Assembly (NCBI GenBank): GCA_947579605.1
Contig: OX388321.1
Location: 15,739,614-15,803,613, forward strand
DNA: 64,000 nt
Reading direction: 5' to 3'
From: Athripsodes cinereus
Taxonomy: Eukaryota > Arthropoda > Insecta > Trichoptera > Leptoceridae
The position numbers were made by a program, and so were the translations under genes. This document shows, piece after piece, positions 46,949 through 58,589 of the stretch. Every line of letters begins with the position of its first letter. The stretch's first letter is position 1. The notes under the pieces were generated by a model that did no database searches, had not been told where the DNA came from, and saw nothing but the letters and a program-made list of their open reading frames with translations.

Positions 46949-48194
46949 TTTAAAAATTGTTAACTATCAAACACAAACGAAAAGTACAAAATCAAACACG
47001 GTATACATTGTCCTCATTCGTTGCATAATACACCCTTTTTTAAAACATAAACCGGCCTTACTTTGAATAAAAAGGTATATTTAATATAATAATACTGTTA
47101 AAAAAATGCATCATTATTTTTGTTTAAATTATACAAGAAAACGAAACACAAAACCCAACCGGGCTTCAAACTTGACAGAAAACCCTATAAGATAAATTTT
47201 GGAGGTTATGTTTGTGTAGCCATATGCCATGCGTTAATGTTGCAATGTAGAAAAAAAATACACAAAAAATCTATTATTTTAAGGCAGACAGTATTTTTTA
47301 GATTTCTGAAAAAATAATAAAATTAAACTGATTCGTTGACTTTAAAAATCTTATATCGTAAAAGTATATATCAACATAGGGATTCAAAATTCCTGAATAT
47401 ACATAATATATGTATATAGGTACCTATTTTATCACCTTTAGAAGAAAAATGGAGACTGCATTGGCGGGCGCTCTTAGATGGTCTTTGTCTTCTACTGTGA
47501 AACGGCGCCAAAATCAAGTCATCTCTCATCACCATATTAGTTTTATATTACCTACAAGTTATTTTTTTTTAAAATACGAAAAAGTTGTTTTCACGAAAGG
47601 GTATCAACTATATCAGCTATACAACTAGGACTTAAACATCATACATCAGTGTTAATTTATTTCAATTTGTAGACCAAGTGAAGCTTCACTTAACTAACTT
47701 CTAGTTCTAAGCTACTACTACTATTACACCATCACGGCAGCTGGAAGTAATACCTAAACTACCTAAATATGCAGAACGTCCTATCTGTACCAAGTAAAGT
47801 TTCCCTCCGATATAGCGATAATGTTATTATTCTTTTTACTTCACCTAAATCTAATCAATCAATTATATCTACATTGTTTATTTCAATTATGATAATTTCT
47901 TGTGCTTGATATGCAAATTGTATTTTTTTAATCTAATTTAATCACCTAAGACAAACAATTGGAAGATAAAGAATCTAGTAACTGATTTTTATCACAATTG
48001 AATTGTTATTCTTTATTTTTAAAAGGATGAGAGCATGATAATGAAATTATTGTAATTTTATCAATTCCAGACTTTGATTTTATTTTCACTTATTGCAAAT
48101 ATACAATTAATTATTAATTGAAATCTGGCCGTCATTTGTAATAACTTTACCTACAATATAAAAAAAATATTAAATAAATATATTCAAATAAAAT
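46949..48194. other. Spacer between FASTK-family gene and secreted-protein gene
   Basis: Divergent promoters are expected here (minus-strand gene starts at 46948, plus-strand gene at 48195). A TATAAAAA at 48157 lies only 38 bases before the second ATG. A short RTE-tail-like remnant, (CTA)n plus ttacaccatcacggcagc, is at 47710-47745. Nothing else recognised. Confidence 0.4.
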
Positions 48195-51100
48195 ATGGGT
48201 AAATTAAATTTTTTTTTGGTGTTTTTCGGTTTTATGTTAATTACTCAAGCAACTGCGCAGGACATACCAGAGCCTTACAATGCGGGTATGTAACCATAAT
48301 TATTATATTATTTTATTACGTGATAATAAAAAAAATCATATAGGTTAATAGTCTCCTAAATAGATTAGGTATTTATGATTATATAGATTTGTCCATTGGA
48401 AAGTGGATTCGATCCTGGAATCCATCAGAATCTCGAGATCCCGGTCGTATTTTAATTTATCAAATCCCGGGATTAATACAATTTTTAAATAAGACAGGAA
48501 TTTGGGACTCATTAGCAATAGTGAATCACTGACAGCCGAAATTTGTGTTCGTATCTTAAAAAGACCCTTTCTGAGTTTGATATCTCACTATAGATATTAT
48601 GGCAATAGTGACTGATGGTCCAAATGTTATGCTGAAGGTTGGAAAACTTGTTAATGCTGAGCACCAAGTTTTTTTTGCACATGGTACCTATTCATTTGTG
48701 AGCCGTTTGTGATTTATTGTATAGCAAAATTATTTAAACCTAAATACATTGCCAAAAGATAAATAAAAAACAGATTTTTACATGGTTTACTGACTTTACC
48801 ACTTTTCCTGAAATTCCGGGATTAGAAAAAAGGGCGAAAATCGAATCCTCTTCCTGTGGAGTTCCTGGCAAAAAGTACACATCTCTCACTCCTCTTTACT
48901 ATTAGTTTTTGACCGTTAATGCCCTTTGTTCCTGGTATGAGTAAATTGCCTGAAAATCGCTTTGGATAAAGGTTTTCCCACTATGTATTCCTGAGAGACG
49001 GTGAGATGTCTGGGACTCTTAAACACGGTTTCGTACCAAAATAGTAAATATTCTGTTTTGTCTAGGTAACTAATCGCAGAGTAAATAATAATACCTAGTT
49101 GATGCTCTTTGTAATAAATCCTTTGTTTTTTAGCTGTTTCTCAAACTGAACTTTTGCATTACGAAGAGTACATAGAAACTGTATACGAAATGCTTGTAGC
49201 TGAATTGTTAGACCTTGGATTCTGTAATCTTAGGATGAAAGACTATGAAAAAATGGTCAAGTGAGTATACCTAACTACCTACCATTCAAGGCTCTACTTA
49301 TTTTTCTCAGTGTGGGGCAAGGGGGGGGGTATTTTAATTACTTAATATGAAAGATTTTTGCAAACAATATGGATTCGTGGATGATTATAAGACTCGATAT
49401 ACTACTACTACTACTTCACCATTATGGCATATCCCACAAGTGGAGTAGTCAGCAGAGCAGCTGCGTTTGACATATTACACGCAAGCTGTTCTCTGCGTGC
49501 CAACAAAAAATAAGACATTCAGGATGGGTGGCAAACTTCATGGCAAGACTCAATATAAACTGGACAATGCCAGAGAAAACACTTTTGCGATAAGTCTGCC
49601 TTTTGATTTCTCTTTTATCATGTAATATGTTTGTTAACTGCACTGACACGCTAAGGGTGCAAACACAAAGAAAGCAGGTTTCCAGCGCTGATAAGTGCTG
49701 GTAAGCGCCGGCAAAGTAAATCGCAATCGGCGTTCCTGCTTTTACTATGTTCGTGTCCATTGAAATGCGTGTAAACATTCTATTGCGCTGATCGGCACCG
49801 GTAGACGCAGGCATCTGAAAGCAGGAAACCCGCTTTCTTTGTGTTAGCACCTTAATACAGTAACGTTTATATTATTTATTTATTTATAAGTACATTTATT
49901 TATTTTTTTTATTTATTTTATTTATTTATTTATTTATAAGTATTTATTTATTTATAAGTATTTATTTATTTATTTACTAAGTACAGTGTCTTGATAATTT
50001 GATGTTTTGAATTTGACAAAAATAGATATTCGTAACATAAATAAGTATTCGTAAATTGGATTAGATGGAAGTGATCGCGCCTTTGCAATAAACTCACCCT
50101 CTGTATATTATTGATTATATGTACCTAATTTGAATGCATTTCTCTATAAAATTGTACGTATTGTGATCAATGTACAATTAAGAATGAATAAATAAATAAA
50201 TAATTGGTAGAGGTATTTCATTTATTTCTTTCCACATTATTTTTAATGTTTTTTTTATTATTTTTTAGCGAAACATTTTATGGAGAAAAAATAGTGGGAC
50301 CTGTTAAATTTTTCAATGGATTTGTGAATCATGTTGAACACTCAGTTGCCAAAGATTACTCATATTCTATTGGAAACGATTCCTTCATAACAGTTAGATT
50401 TGTTTTTGGAATAAATAATTTCAACTTTTCTTATGATGCTTTAGGCAAGTTCGACCAAGTAACAGCAAAAGGAACGGGGTTCTTTAAGATGAATCATGTA
50501 CTATACACTATTGCAGTAAGTGTTTTTTTATGATTTTTACAATATTACTGAATTTCGCGATGAAATTTATAAAAACAAATTTTAAATAAAATGAATAATG
50601 AAACGCTTTATGCAAACCATAGAAGCAACCAGATTTTTGGGATCTCATTTTTAAGATCTCATGCATATTTGCATATTTCTGAAATATGCATATTTCTGAA
50701 ATATGAGATCCCAAAAAGATGGTTGCTTCTATGGTTTGCATAAAACGTTTCTCGATTGGTGGACCTTACATCGTGACAGTGAGAATGGTGGAATTGGTGA
50801 ACGTTGTCCATGGACACCGAAATTCGTAAGCGTTGGGACGCCTTTCTCACTTCTTCCGATTACGTTTTGCACAATGTTACATTGTGTAAACATGGTTCTC
50901 CAAACGAAAATTAATAATTTACTTTGTATAGAAATTACCACATTACACTAACATCCGAATTCATAAAAAAAAATTAAACCAGGCTCATTTGTCACAGGTA
51001 CACAGTATGAGTATGAGTAAACCAAAATTAAATTAACGCGATTTTGATACATATTTACCTACAACGTACCAAACATATATTCATATATTATTATAGGTAA

Positions 51101-53510
51101 CACTCAGACCCAAAACAATTTTAAAAAGCTCATGGTTCATTTTGGCTTGCGGGGAAGTATAAGCAAAATCTATCTTGTGATTTGAAATCGCGGCCTCTGA
51201 TTGTCTGAAATCAACTGACGCTATAGATTTTGCTTCTTCCACCTGGCGTTAGACGAAATTCAATCAATTCATCTATATCATTATAGCATCTCCCACAAAT
51301 TAAGTAGCTTGCAGACCATTTTATTTTATTAATGCATGCCGCCTTTTCCATGTCGTCACTTTTTCATTTATTATTGGACAACATTAAAGTGTCGTTTACG
51401 TGCCAAAGCACATCAAGGATACAATACATTCATCAATTCTAGGACATTATTTTTTAATATTCATACTGTTGGTATAATATTCGTATTTAATTGATGAATG
51501 ATGTTCTTTTTATTCCATTAATATAACTACTGTACGACAACGGCAAATTCCACAAGCGGGGTAGTCAGCGGGCTAACTGCGTGTAATAAACACGCAGGTG
51601 GATGGGGCAAAATCTATCGCGCCAGTTTATTTCAGTCAGTCAGAGGCCGCGACTTTAACTCAGTAGATAGATTTAGCTTATAATATGCCTTCGGGAATCG
51701 AACTCGGGACTTCATGACTCAAAGGCAAGAGTGTTACCTCCGCGCCACACCGGCCGTCTACAATCAATATAGTATACCTATTTATTATTTTAGTACCCAT
51801 ATAATATATATTATTATTTCACTTTCCCTGTTGTGGAAGGTGCCGTGATGGTATTTATTTAGATAGAATACCAGAAATAATTTGTTGTTTATATTGGTTT
51901 TAGATTCAAAAACATATATTTACTAAAGAGATAACGTCAAGCATATCAAATACTGTAGCACAACCGTATACAATTCATAGATTGCGATTTCATCCAAAGA
52001 ATATATACACATCAGCGATGGCAAGGGAGGTAAGTTAAAGGGTTATCACACTTGTTCACTTTTAGTGATCACTCTGGATGATCCTCCAAATTGAAAAGGT
52101 GTGAATAAACGTTTCATCATTAGTGATCACTAGCGATGACGAACAAAAGTGATTATTACAATTGTTTTATTGAAAGGTCCTTTCACTGAAACGACCATTA
52201 CTAATCAAGTTTTTTTTGTTGCTGTCACCCTAGAATCTAGATGATCATCCAAAGTGAAACAATTTCAATGGTACTTTAGTTCACTAGCTGATTATCTAGA
52301 TCATTTTCCATGATTAGTGCACTGAGAAAAATACTAACGAAATTTCATAACGAATCATTGGTACGTACTATCAGATTAGGATCAGAGCTAGTACAAACGA
52401 TCCATTAGTACGAATCTCAAATATTAACATTTTGCAAACAAATTGTTGGTAAATTTACCAATGATTTATTTTCGAAAAGTTAAACAAATCGTTTGTACTA
52501 TCTCTGGTCCTAATTTGATAGTACGTACAAATGATTCATTGTGAGTATTTTTCTCAGTGTACCGCATTTCATCGGCTGGTGAAGATGACTTTCGTTCTAA
52601 CCATTATCTTTCGCTCAAAGAAATCAACAATTTTAAGCTTAATACGTCACTTTTTCTATTCAATTTTCAAAAGTACATAGTTGCACATTCAGTAAAAGGA
52701 ATTGATGTATCTACCTATGTGAGAAATTGTATAAGTACATAAACTTAATTATAAAAGACGAAAAAAAACATGTATCTATATTATGAAATTATTTTTGTGC
52801 TCCCAGAGGATGAATGCTTATTTTATATTAATTAAGATACAGAAAATAGATAAATGATCGACTAGAAATGCTCATCTGACAATGAGTAGACTACAATATT
52901 GTGGATCGAGCAGTGTTAAAACTGTGCAACCAAAATCATACTAGCGACTAATGTCAAGTGTCTAAAAAAGGCTGCAAAAATAACCCATAGTTTGTCAAAA
53001 CTTTATAATAATCATTACAGTATATCTTTGATTACAGGGGGGCTAAAAAGGCCACTTTTTATGAATCATAATAGGATTATATTAGGAATTGTAAAACGAT
53101 TTAACGGCAACATTTCACCAAATATGAATCATTTGATGAAATGAATTGCGGGTGAATCGCGTACAATCGTGACCATTTTACAAAAAAATAGAGGAATTGC
53201 TAAGGATCTGCTGGCAATTCGGGAAATGAATCATCTGTAGATGGATTGCTCAATGTGGCCTTTTTAGGCCCCCAGATCTTTGCAACCTACATAATATAAT
53301 ATGAATCTACCGCCACTAGTTTGAATGTCTTTTTAACCTAGGTACCTACTACCCTGCATGATCATATTTTTTTTTTATTTTCAGTTTAATATTTTCGATA
53401 GGCCAGTCAGAGAGAGCTACGATGATTGGGCAAATGTTCTCAAACCTATCTTACAGAAGATTGTCGTGGACAAAGTTCAGTTTCCAGAAATTGACTACTA
53501 TACAGGATGA
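48195..53510 (+). CDS. Secreted protein, possibly group-7-allergen/JHBP-like (TULIP fold)
   Basis: Five coding exons: 48195-48285, 49134-49260, 50269-50515, 51904-52029, 53385-53510, all GT-AG, phases 1, 2, 0, 0; 238 residues. Seen: a signal peptide (LNFFLVFFGFMLITQATA) with likely cleavage near AQD; one cysteine in the mature part (LLDLGFCNLRMKDYEKM), so no disulfide-rich fold; then alternating polar/hydrophobic strands (VKFFNGFVNHVEHS, FITVRFVFGINNFNFSYDAL, VTAKGTGFFKMNHVLYTIAI) and a C-terminal amphipathic helix (WANVLKPILQKIVVDKVQF). This helix-strand-helix layout with a GxGxxxM strand recalls TULIP lipid carriers such as group 7 mite allergens and juvenile-hormone-binding proteins. That assignment is inference; I do not recognise a specific ortholog. 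If right, it binds a hydrophobic ligand in haemolymph or another secretion. Introns are filled with MITEs, a SINE and LINE remnants. Candidate poly(A) signal AATAAA at 53667. Confidence 0.8.
49395..49560 (-). repeat. RTE-type LINE 3'-end remnant with (CTA)n tail
   Basis: (TAC)n, accattatggcatatcccac, aagtggagtagtcagcagag, then cattcaggatgggtggcaaac: the same order as 5213-5340. In intron 2 of the secreted-protein gene. Confidence 0.55.
49650..49855. mobile_element. ~205-bp MITE with inverted ends
   Basis: Left aagggtgcaaacacaaagaa and right ttctttgtgttagcacctta are inverted, with further inverted blocks (agcaggtttcc / ggaaacccgct; aagcgccggc / gatcggcacc). No clear TSD. Confidence 0.65.
49880..49980 (+). 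repeat. (TTTA)n-rich microsatellite
   Basis: Repeated ttatttatttataag units over about 100 bases, directly right of the MITE. Confidence 0.8.
50065..50200 (+). repeat. LINE 3'-tail repeat, third copy
   Basis: gatcgcgcctttgcaataaa, ctcaccctctgtatatt and the (aataa)n tail match 17710-17830. It ends about 70 bases before exon 3 of the secreted-protein gene. Confidence 0.6.
50585..50760. repeat. Palindromic repeat
   Basis: Left aacgctttatgcaaaccata and right tatggtttgcataaaacgtt are inverted; the inner gaagcaaccagatttttggga and tcccaaaaagatggttgcttc also pair, and gcatatttctgaaatatgca is itself a palindrome. Arms about 65 bases. Likely a foldback element. Confidence 0.75.
51095..51766 (-). repeat. 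SINE family B, split by an inverted-repeat element
   Basis: Tail part at 51095-51155 (cactcagacccaaaacaatt, ctcatggttcattttggc), head part at 51690-51766 (cgggaatcgaactcgggac, ctccgcgccacaccggccg). The break lies next to cggggaa/cgggaa, which may be the worn duplication. Confidence 0.6.
51156..51689. mobile_element. ~530-bp element with ~80-bp inverted ends
   Basis: Left tataagcaaaatctatcttg...cgcggcctctgattgtctga and right tcagtcagaggccgcgac...gatagatttagcttata pair over about 80 bases. The middle contains degenerate RTE tails (51265-51440 and 51530-51600). Inserted in a SINE. Confidence 0.6.
52317..52553. mobile_element. ~237-bp MITE with CACTGAGAAAAATACT ends
   Basis: Left cactgagaaaaatactaacg and right gtgagtatttttctcagtg are inverted, and tggtacgtactatcagatta pairs with taatttgatagtacgtacaa. 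In intron 4 of the secreted-protein gene. The CAC start recalls Transib ends but no TSD is clear. Confidence 0.7.
53034..53274. mobile_element. ~240-bp MITE with GGGGGCTAAAAAGGCCAC ends
   Basis: Left CAGGGGGGCTAAAAAGGCCA and right TGGCCTTTTTAGGCCCCCAG are inverted. atctttg occurs outside both ends but not directly adjacent on the left. In intron 4 of the secreted-protein gene, about 110 bases from exon 5. Confidence 0.75.
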
Positions 53511-53672
53511 ATTATTTGAAAATGTACATTTGCATGTAATATTACAAGTTGGTTTAGCTTTTTTTCTATTTATTTATTCTTTACTTGACATTGATTACAT
53601 GCAATTTTACAAAAACATACATACATTATTATATTGACATAAGACATAATACATTATCTATTATCAAATAAA

Positions 53673-55194
53673 TGTACGACGTACACATCAGTACATAATT
53701 AGATATTTTATAATTATAATAATATAATAAAACACTTCATTGTAAAGATAAATTATGTACAAAAGGCGTACATATTGCTATGAGGCAATGTCTTCTAATA
53801 AACCTAAAATAATGTTTGATATACTTACATAAAACGAGTTATATAAATACATATGTTCCATAATTTTTCTTTCTATTTTTCTAGATATTATATTCATTCT
53901 ATACATATAATAAAACTAACCAATAAATTGTAAGGCCAATGATAGGAAACACATTTTTATTAGACCTCGTGTTCAAACCGCTAATTGTATTAATTGTTTA
54001 TTGTAAATTTCATACTTGTGTGGCAACATGTAAATAATGCTTATACAGTATTTATTATAATGAATGCGACGCTACCGCAGAACTATCCTAAGTATTTTAG
54101 GGTGACTTTTCAAAGGAGCAGTTTAAAATTTTGTTTTTGTAATAAAAATAAAAATATTAAAAATATCTATAACAAGTTTTGACATGCCTTATTATATACG
54201 AATCTAATTAGGTACTCAGATTCATTAAATTATTTCGAATCTGTTGTTACCATTTCTTATTTCTTAATACTTAACTCAGTTTGACCAAAATTTGAACTTA
54301 GGATCGATAGTTCTACATTAAGGTAACGGCCTGTTAAAATAAAAAATGTACTCGGATTGGGAAGTATAAAATATTTATTAATTTTTTTCAATTAATCTTA
54401 ATTATTTCAAAACACAATTGAGGTCATCAAAATTTGTACGAACCATATATATTATATGACAAGGATACTATGAGCCGTACCTAGAATTTTTCATGAATGT
54501 GGCAGCTGAATTTACGATAATTCCGTTTTACAAGTGCATGTTGTTGGGTCTAAGGAATTAATTTATCAACGAGACACGTAAAGGTTGGTGTGTGCCTTAA
54601 AGGTAAGTAGGTACTTTATATCTCTCTGAGATTTTGTCGTAAAAAAGTTGTGATAAATTGAGTTTTATTGGAGTCATACATATTTGGATATAAAAATTTT
54701 GGAGGCAAAATTAATTGAGTTCAGGTGAACTGTTCATAAAAAGAACGTTAAAATATTGGGTCTTATATGATTCTAATAGAATATCAAGTGCCTACAACTA
54801 ATCTATATCACTAGCTGTTCTCATTTCAGTACCTATTTATATGATACCTAATTCTTTTCTAACAGGTAGATATTAGGTTTAAAACTAATCCATTCACTTG
54901 ACTATTTCAGACTTTAAACCTATTAAAGATACATTTACTCATACTTGCTTCAGTTTGAATTAGTGCCGTGACTAGATTTTTCAAATAAATTAGTTATGTT
55001 ATCAATTTTTTTAGATAATACCCTATTTTCTAATCCCCCCCCCTCCCCCGACAACGAATTTTCAATTAAGTAAAGGAATTTTAGAAATTTCCCGATATTT
55101 TAATTTTAACTAATTCATTTATTTATTTTATTCTTCACTGCACATTGGTTACAATATTTTAAATCAATACAAAGTACCTATCATAAAAATATCT
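53673..55194. other. AT-rich intergenic DNA
   Basis: No gene supported. Contains a C-rich run (55037-55049) and, at 55100-55190, a repeat tail similar to 57200-57290 (ggttacaatatttaaatcaa, tacaaagta, tatcataaaaatat). Confidence 0.4.
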
Positions 55195-55347
55195 GCCCCC
55201 CTAGACAAACCGTCACTTGTCAATCGACTACAAACGAGTTTACGACTATAACCGCAACAATAACGTATAAATATACGATAAATGTAAGTAGTTTGTCGTA
55301 AATTCGTTTGTAGTCGATCGACAAGTGCGTGCTTGTCTAAGGGGGCA
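55195..55347. mobile_element. ~150-bp MITE, copy 1 of adjacent pair
   Basis: Ends ccccctagacaaaccgtcac and gtgcgtgcttgtctaaggggg; the arms continue with cgactacaaacgagtttacg / cgtaaattcgtttgtagtcg. Non-coding. Confidence 0.75.
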
Positions 55348-55434
55348 GTTATACAATTCAATGTACAGAGGACGAGTTTTTCGCTAGAATGAAATGTCTT
55401 CCAACTATCACAGATTTTTGTGAGTAAAACCAGG

Positions 55435-55590
55435 GGCCGTAGACAAACCCTACTTAGCGATCGACTACTGGCGAACTTTACGACAATCTACCTACATGTA
55501 CCTACCGTATAATTATGCGTTATTGTTGCAATTATTGTCGAAAATTCGTTTGTAGTCGATCGCCAAGTGCGTGTTTGCCTAGGGGGTCTG
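55435..55590. mobile_element. ~155-bp MITE, copy 2 of adjacent pair
   Basis: Same family: left gtagacaaaccctacttagc, right gtagtcgatcgccaagtgcg and tttgcctaggggg. About 90 bases from copy 1, same orientation. Confidence 0.7.
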
Positions 55591-56085
55591 ATCCGACTTA
55601 ATGTAAATTGCAAAGAAGATTTTTATAAGCATACGATGACGCGCGTACCCGAGGGAGGAGGGGGGGGGGTAGTAAAATGGGGTACAGTTGCCAAAATTTT
55701 GTGTGTACACCAAATCTTGCGTACCTATACTAAAGTGTATGTCAAATTTGTTGTATATCAAATTTTGCACGTATACCAAAGTGTATACCTACATACCAAA
55801 GTTTCAGTCACTGGGACTCAAAAAAGTATTTGTTTTAGTTAAAATATATTATATTGATAACAGAATAGAATTAATTTATTTTAAATCCATTATGCCATTA
55901 GTACCTAATATATGAGCACGGAAAGGATTAACTGGTATCATAATAAAAGATATTTTATAAACTAGATTTAGACTCGGTGTCACTTAGGAAACACCTAATT
56001 TCAACCTGAAAATTCAATCAAACTCGACTCGATTGCACTTCAATGGTATGATAGTAAGCAGACTAACTTCATGTAATGAGAATAT

Positions 56086-56087
<2 letters not shown>

Positions 56088-56116
<29 letters not shown>

Positions 56117-56230
56117 TTCATATAATAAACGGCTTTCGCCTTTTACAATGTTAAATCATTCTACAACAATTTTTATACACCTTCAAAACTTACTCTAGTT
56201 TCACATTAAATCATTTAAATATTCCACTGA
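56088..56230 (-). repeat. LINE 3'-tail repeat with (TTTA)n
   Basis: (ATTT)n then taataaacggctttcgcctt and tacaatgttaaatcattcta. Copied at 59515-59640. Read on the minus strand it ends in (AAAT)n. Class unknown. Confidence 0.6.
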
Positions 56231-56384
56231 AAATATAATATAATATTTATTTAATTATTTATTTATTCATTCGTTAACAGCTATTTATAAGATCCACAAT
56301 CATAGATATCAATTCACAAATAGACATTGGATTAACAATTAAAGAAGTACAACATACAAACATATATAAAAAATACACGACGAT

Positions 56385-56509
56385 ACACACATCCTCGGAT
56401 CCAGGACAATCTGAAAAAGGTCATTCTTCATTTAGCCCTGGCCGGGAATCGAACCCGGTACCTCGTGACACAAATGCAAGTGCGTTAGTCTCCGCGCCAC
56501 ACCGGCCGC
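56385..56509 (-). repeat. SINE family B, copy 3
   Basis: ggatccaggacaatctgaaa, gccgggaatcgaacccggta (B box on minus strand), ctccgcgccacaccggccgc. Confidence 0.75.
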
Positions 56510-56777
56510 CAAAACTATATTTATACTTGGCCAGACCCTCACCATACAAGTCCACCACGTGAGCATATTCATTCCCCTTACGCAGAATCCTATTCAGAAC
56601 TGAATTGAAATTATATGTGGTTCTGGCTTCTTCAACATAGAAGGGTAGGGCCTGTCTTGCCACTCTCATAGGAGCTAGAAAATTAATCTGAGACAAGACC
56701 TCTGGGAAAAGTATTTGTCCATGTATTAATACATGGGTCGTCCTTATTGCGCCATAAAAATAGGTTATTTTAGACAT
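56510..56777 (-). pseudogene. Non-LTR retrotransposon ORF2 C-terminal fragment
   Basis: The minus-strand frame has INFLAPMRVARQALPFYVEE and ARTTYNFNSVLNRILRKGNE, then YAHVVDLYGEGLAKYKYSF, which resembles the C-terminus of insect LINE reverse transcriptases. The frame then runs into the adjoining SINE. Moderate support; the clade is not clear. Confidence 0.5.
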
Positions 56778-58085
56778 ATTATTATTTTATGATGTGTATT
56801 CGCAAACATGACGCTATTTATTAGGTATATTTTGATTATGAGAAGTATAAAATAATCAACCATATACCTACCACGGAATTAGACCTTAGAATAGGTTAAC
56901 CTAATCTGTCATGAAACAATAGCCGTAGCTAGGTAGGTACTATGGCATGCCTATCAAAGATGACGTGGTTTTATATCTTCAAATCCAAATGTCAACATTT
57001 TTCATCAATCCATCTGTACTATACATTTATCTTATCTCTTCCTTTATATGTTATGTTTTTAAAAGGAAATTTAACTAAGTTGTTTCCACACAATTATCTT
57101 CCTTTGTTTTAAAATATTTGTATTCATTCTATTTTAACAAAGAGAAGATCTTAAGAAAACAGTCTGTTTACTTCTAATATTTATTATTTATAGATTTTTT
57201 ATTCCTTACTGTTCATTTGGTTACAATATTTCAAATCAATACAAAGTAAGTATCATAAAAATATTTATAAATGCAATGTCTTCCAACTAATACAAGTTTA
57301 GGCCTTACATAATTAAAACATCTATAAAATAAGTGTAGTTAGTCTGCTGGCAGTCAGACAATTACATTTTTGGTAGGTGCTGTGACAGAATAGAGAGATA
57401 GATAGGGATCTATAAAAATAATTATTTTTATCAGGCAACCATTGTATCCTCTTACATTCTTCGGAGATATCCCTCGGAAAATTTTTCATTCATCTATGTC
57501 TTCCATTATTCAACCAATAAGTCGATATTTTGCGAGAAATTAGAAACTTTTAGTAAAATTTTCACGGTATAACATCCAACGAAGTTACATTGTCAGAAAC
57601 TTTGGAACATGCTGATTAAAATAGTCTCTATCGCCTATTGTAGAACCAAGTTGAAAACAACTAATCACCAAAACCCTTGAGACATACGAATGACTGTTGA
57701 ATGGAGCCAAATCAATGCACCCGACATTGGAAAAAATATTCAAAATTTTCGTAAATTTATCACATGAAACTATCATGAAGTTTAGAGAAGACAACATCAC
57801 TATATTTGATTGGCCCCCCAGGCGGCGCTCGAGTCCACAGCCAATTCCTTTATCGAGACGTGCTTTGTCCAATTAAGCTATAGTACATAATTATCTACAT
57901 CAAACAGAATACTTCAAAATTTTCTCTTACCATGCCCAATAATATGTAGGCATGGTGCATGATCTGAATTTTTCTATCATCCTTTCAAAGCCTAATCCTT
58001 TATGGTAGTTTCATGTGTCAAATTTGCATGATACATAATAATATAATCTCAAGCAATTTTTAATTTTAAAATAACTTCGCTAAAT
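56778..58085. other. AT-rich intergenic DNA
   Basis: No gene supported. Includes the LINE-tail repeat near 57200-57290 and a tRNA-like SINE head in reverse at 57830-57885. Confidence 0.4.
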
Positions 58086-58264
58086 GAGTTCTTCGGTAGC
58101 CTGGAAGTAAAGTCTCGGCCTCGTGCATATGAGGTGCGTGGTTCGATTCCAGGTCCCGGCAAACTACCCTTTCACGACACAAGCTTTTAGCTTACTGTGG
58201 AAGGTTTATAAGGTTGTATTTGGGTTCATAACAAAAAACCTGATGCCTATATCGTTTTTAAAAA
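58086..58264 (+). repeat. SINE family A, copy 5
   Basis: gagttcttcggtagcctgga, GGTTCGATTCC (B box), ggcaaactaccctttcacga, ataaggttgtatttgggttc, then a degraded A/T tail. Best-preserved head of the family in this window. Confidence 0.8.
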
Positions 58265-58469
58265 ATCTCATGTCTTACCATTGACGTTGATAATTGGAAC
58301 TCAGACTCGGCTGTTAAAACAACGTTCCGTAGATTTGTGAGTTTACGGAAATGATAAGGAAGATAATTTAATACTCACATTATCCAACTTAATATCTCGG
58401 TATGTTATGATGGCACAATACACTGTGTTGTGTGCATTTTTGTAACTAATCTCATTTGAGTTGATAGAT

Positions 58470-58586
58470 ATACAACGGAGATAACAACGATACGATAAAA
58501 ATCAATTGGGTTTGGTAAAGCCACGAATTTGCACGACACGTTAGAATTGGTTAAAACTCTGAATGAGGGATTGATTCATCTCAAGG
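58470..58586 (+). promoter_or_regulatory. Possible 5' UTR exon of the right-edge gene
   Basis: A less AT-rich stretch ends CTCAAG followed by gtatgtata, a good donor. The coding exon at 62272 starts with its ATG exactly after an acceptor (ttttctttcag), so an upstream non-coding exon must exist; this is one candidate. No evidence beyond the donor. Confidence 0.25.
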
Positions 58587-58589
58587 TAT

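Noticed and set aside
52050..52310. Possible further MITE between exon 4 and the CACTGAG element
   Set aside because: Some inverted motifs (agtgatcact, gatgatcatcc) are seen, but ends and duplication could not be fixed.
58130..58165. tRNA gene suggested by a good B box
   Set aside because: The sequence belongs to a five-copy SINE family with a shared non-tRNA body; no cloverleaf.
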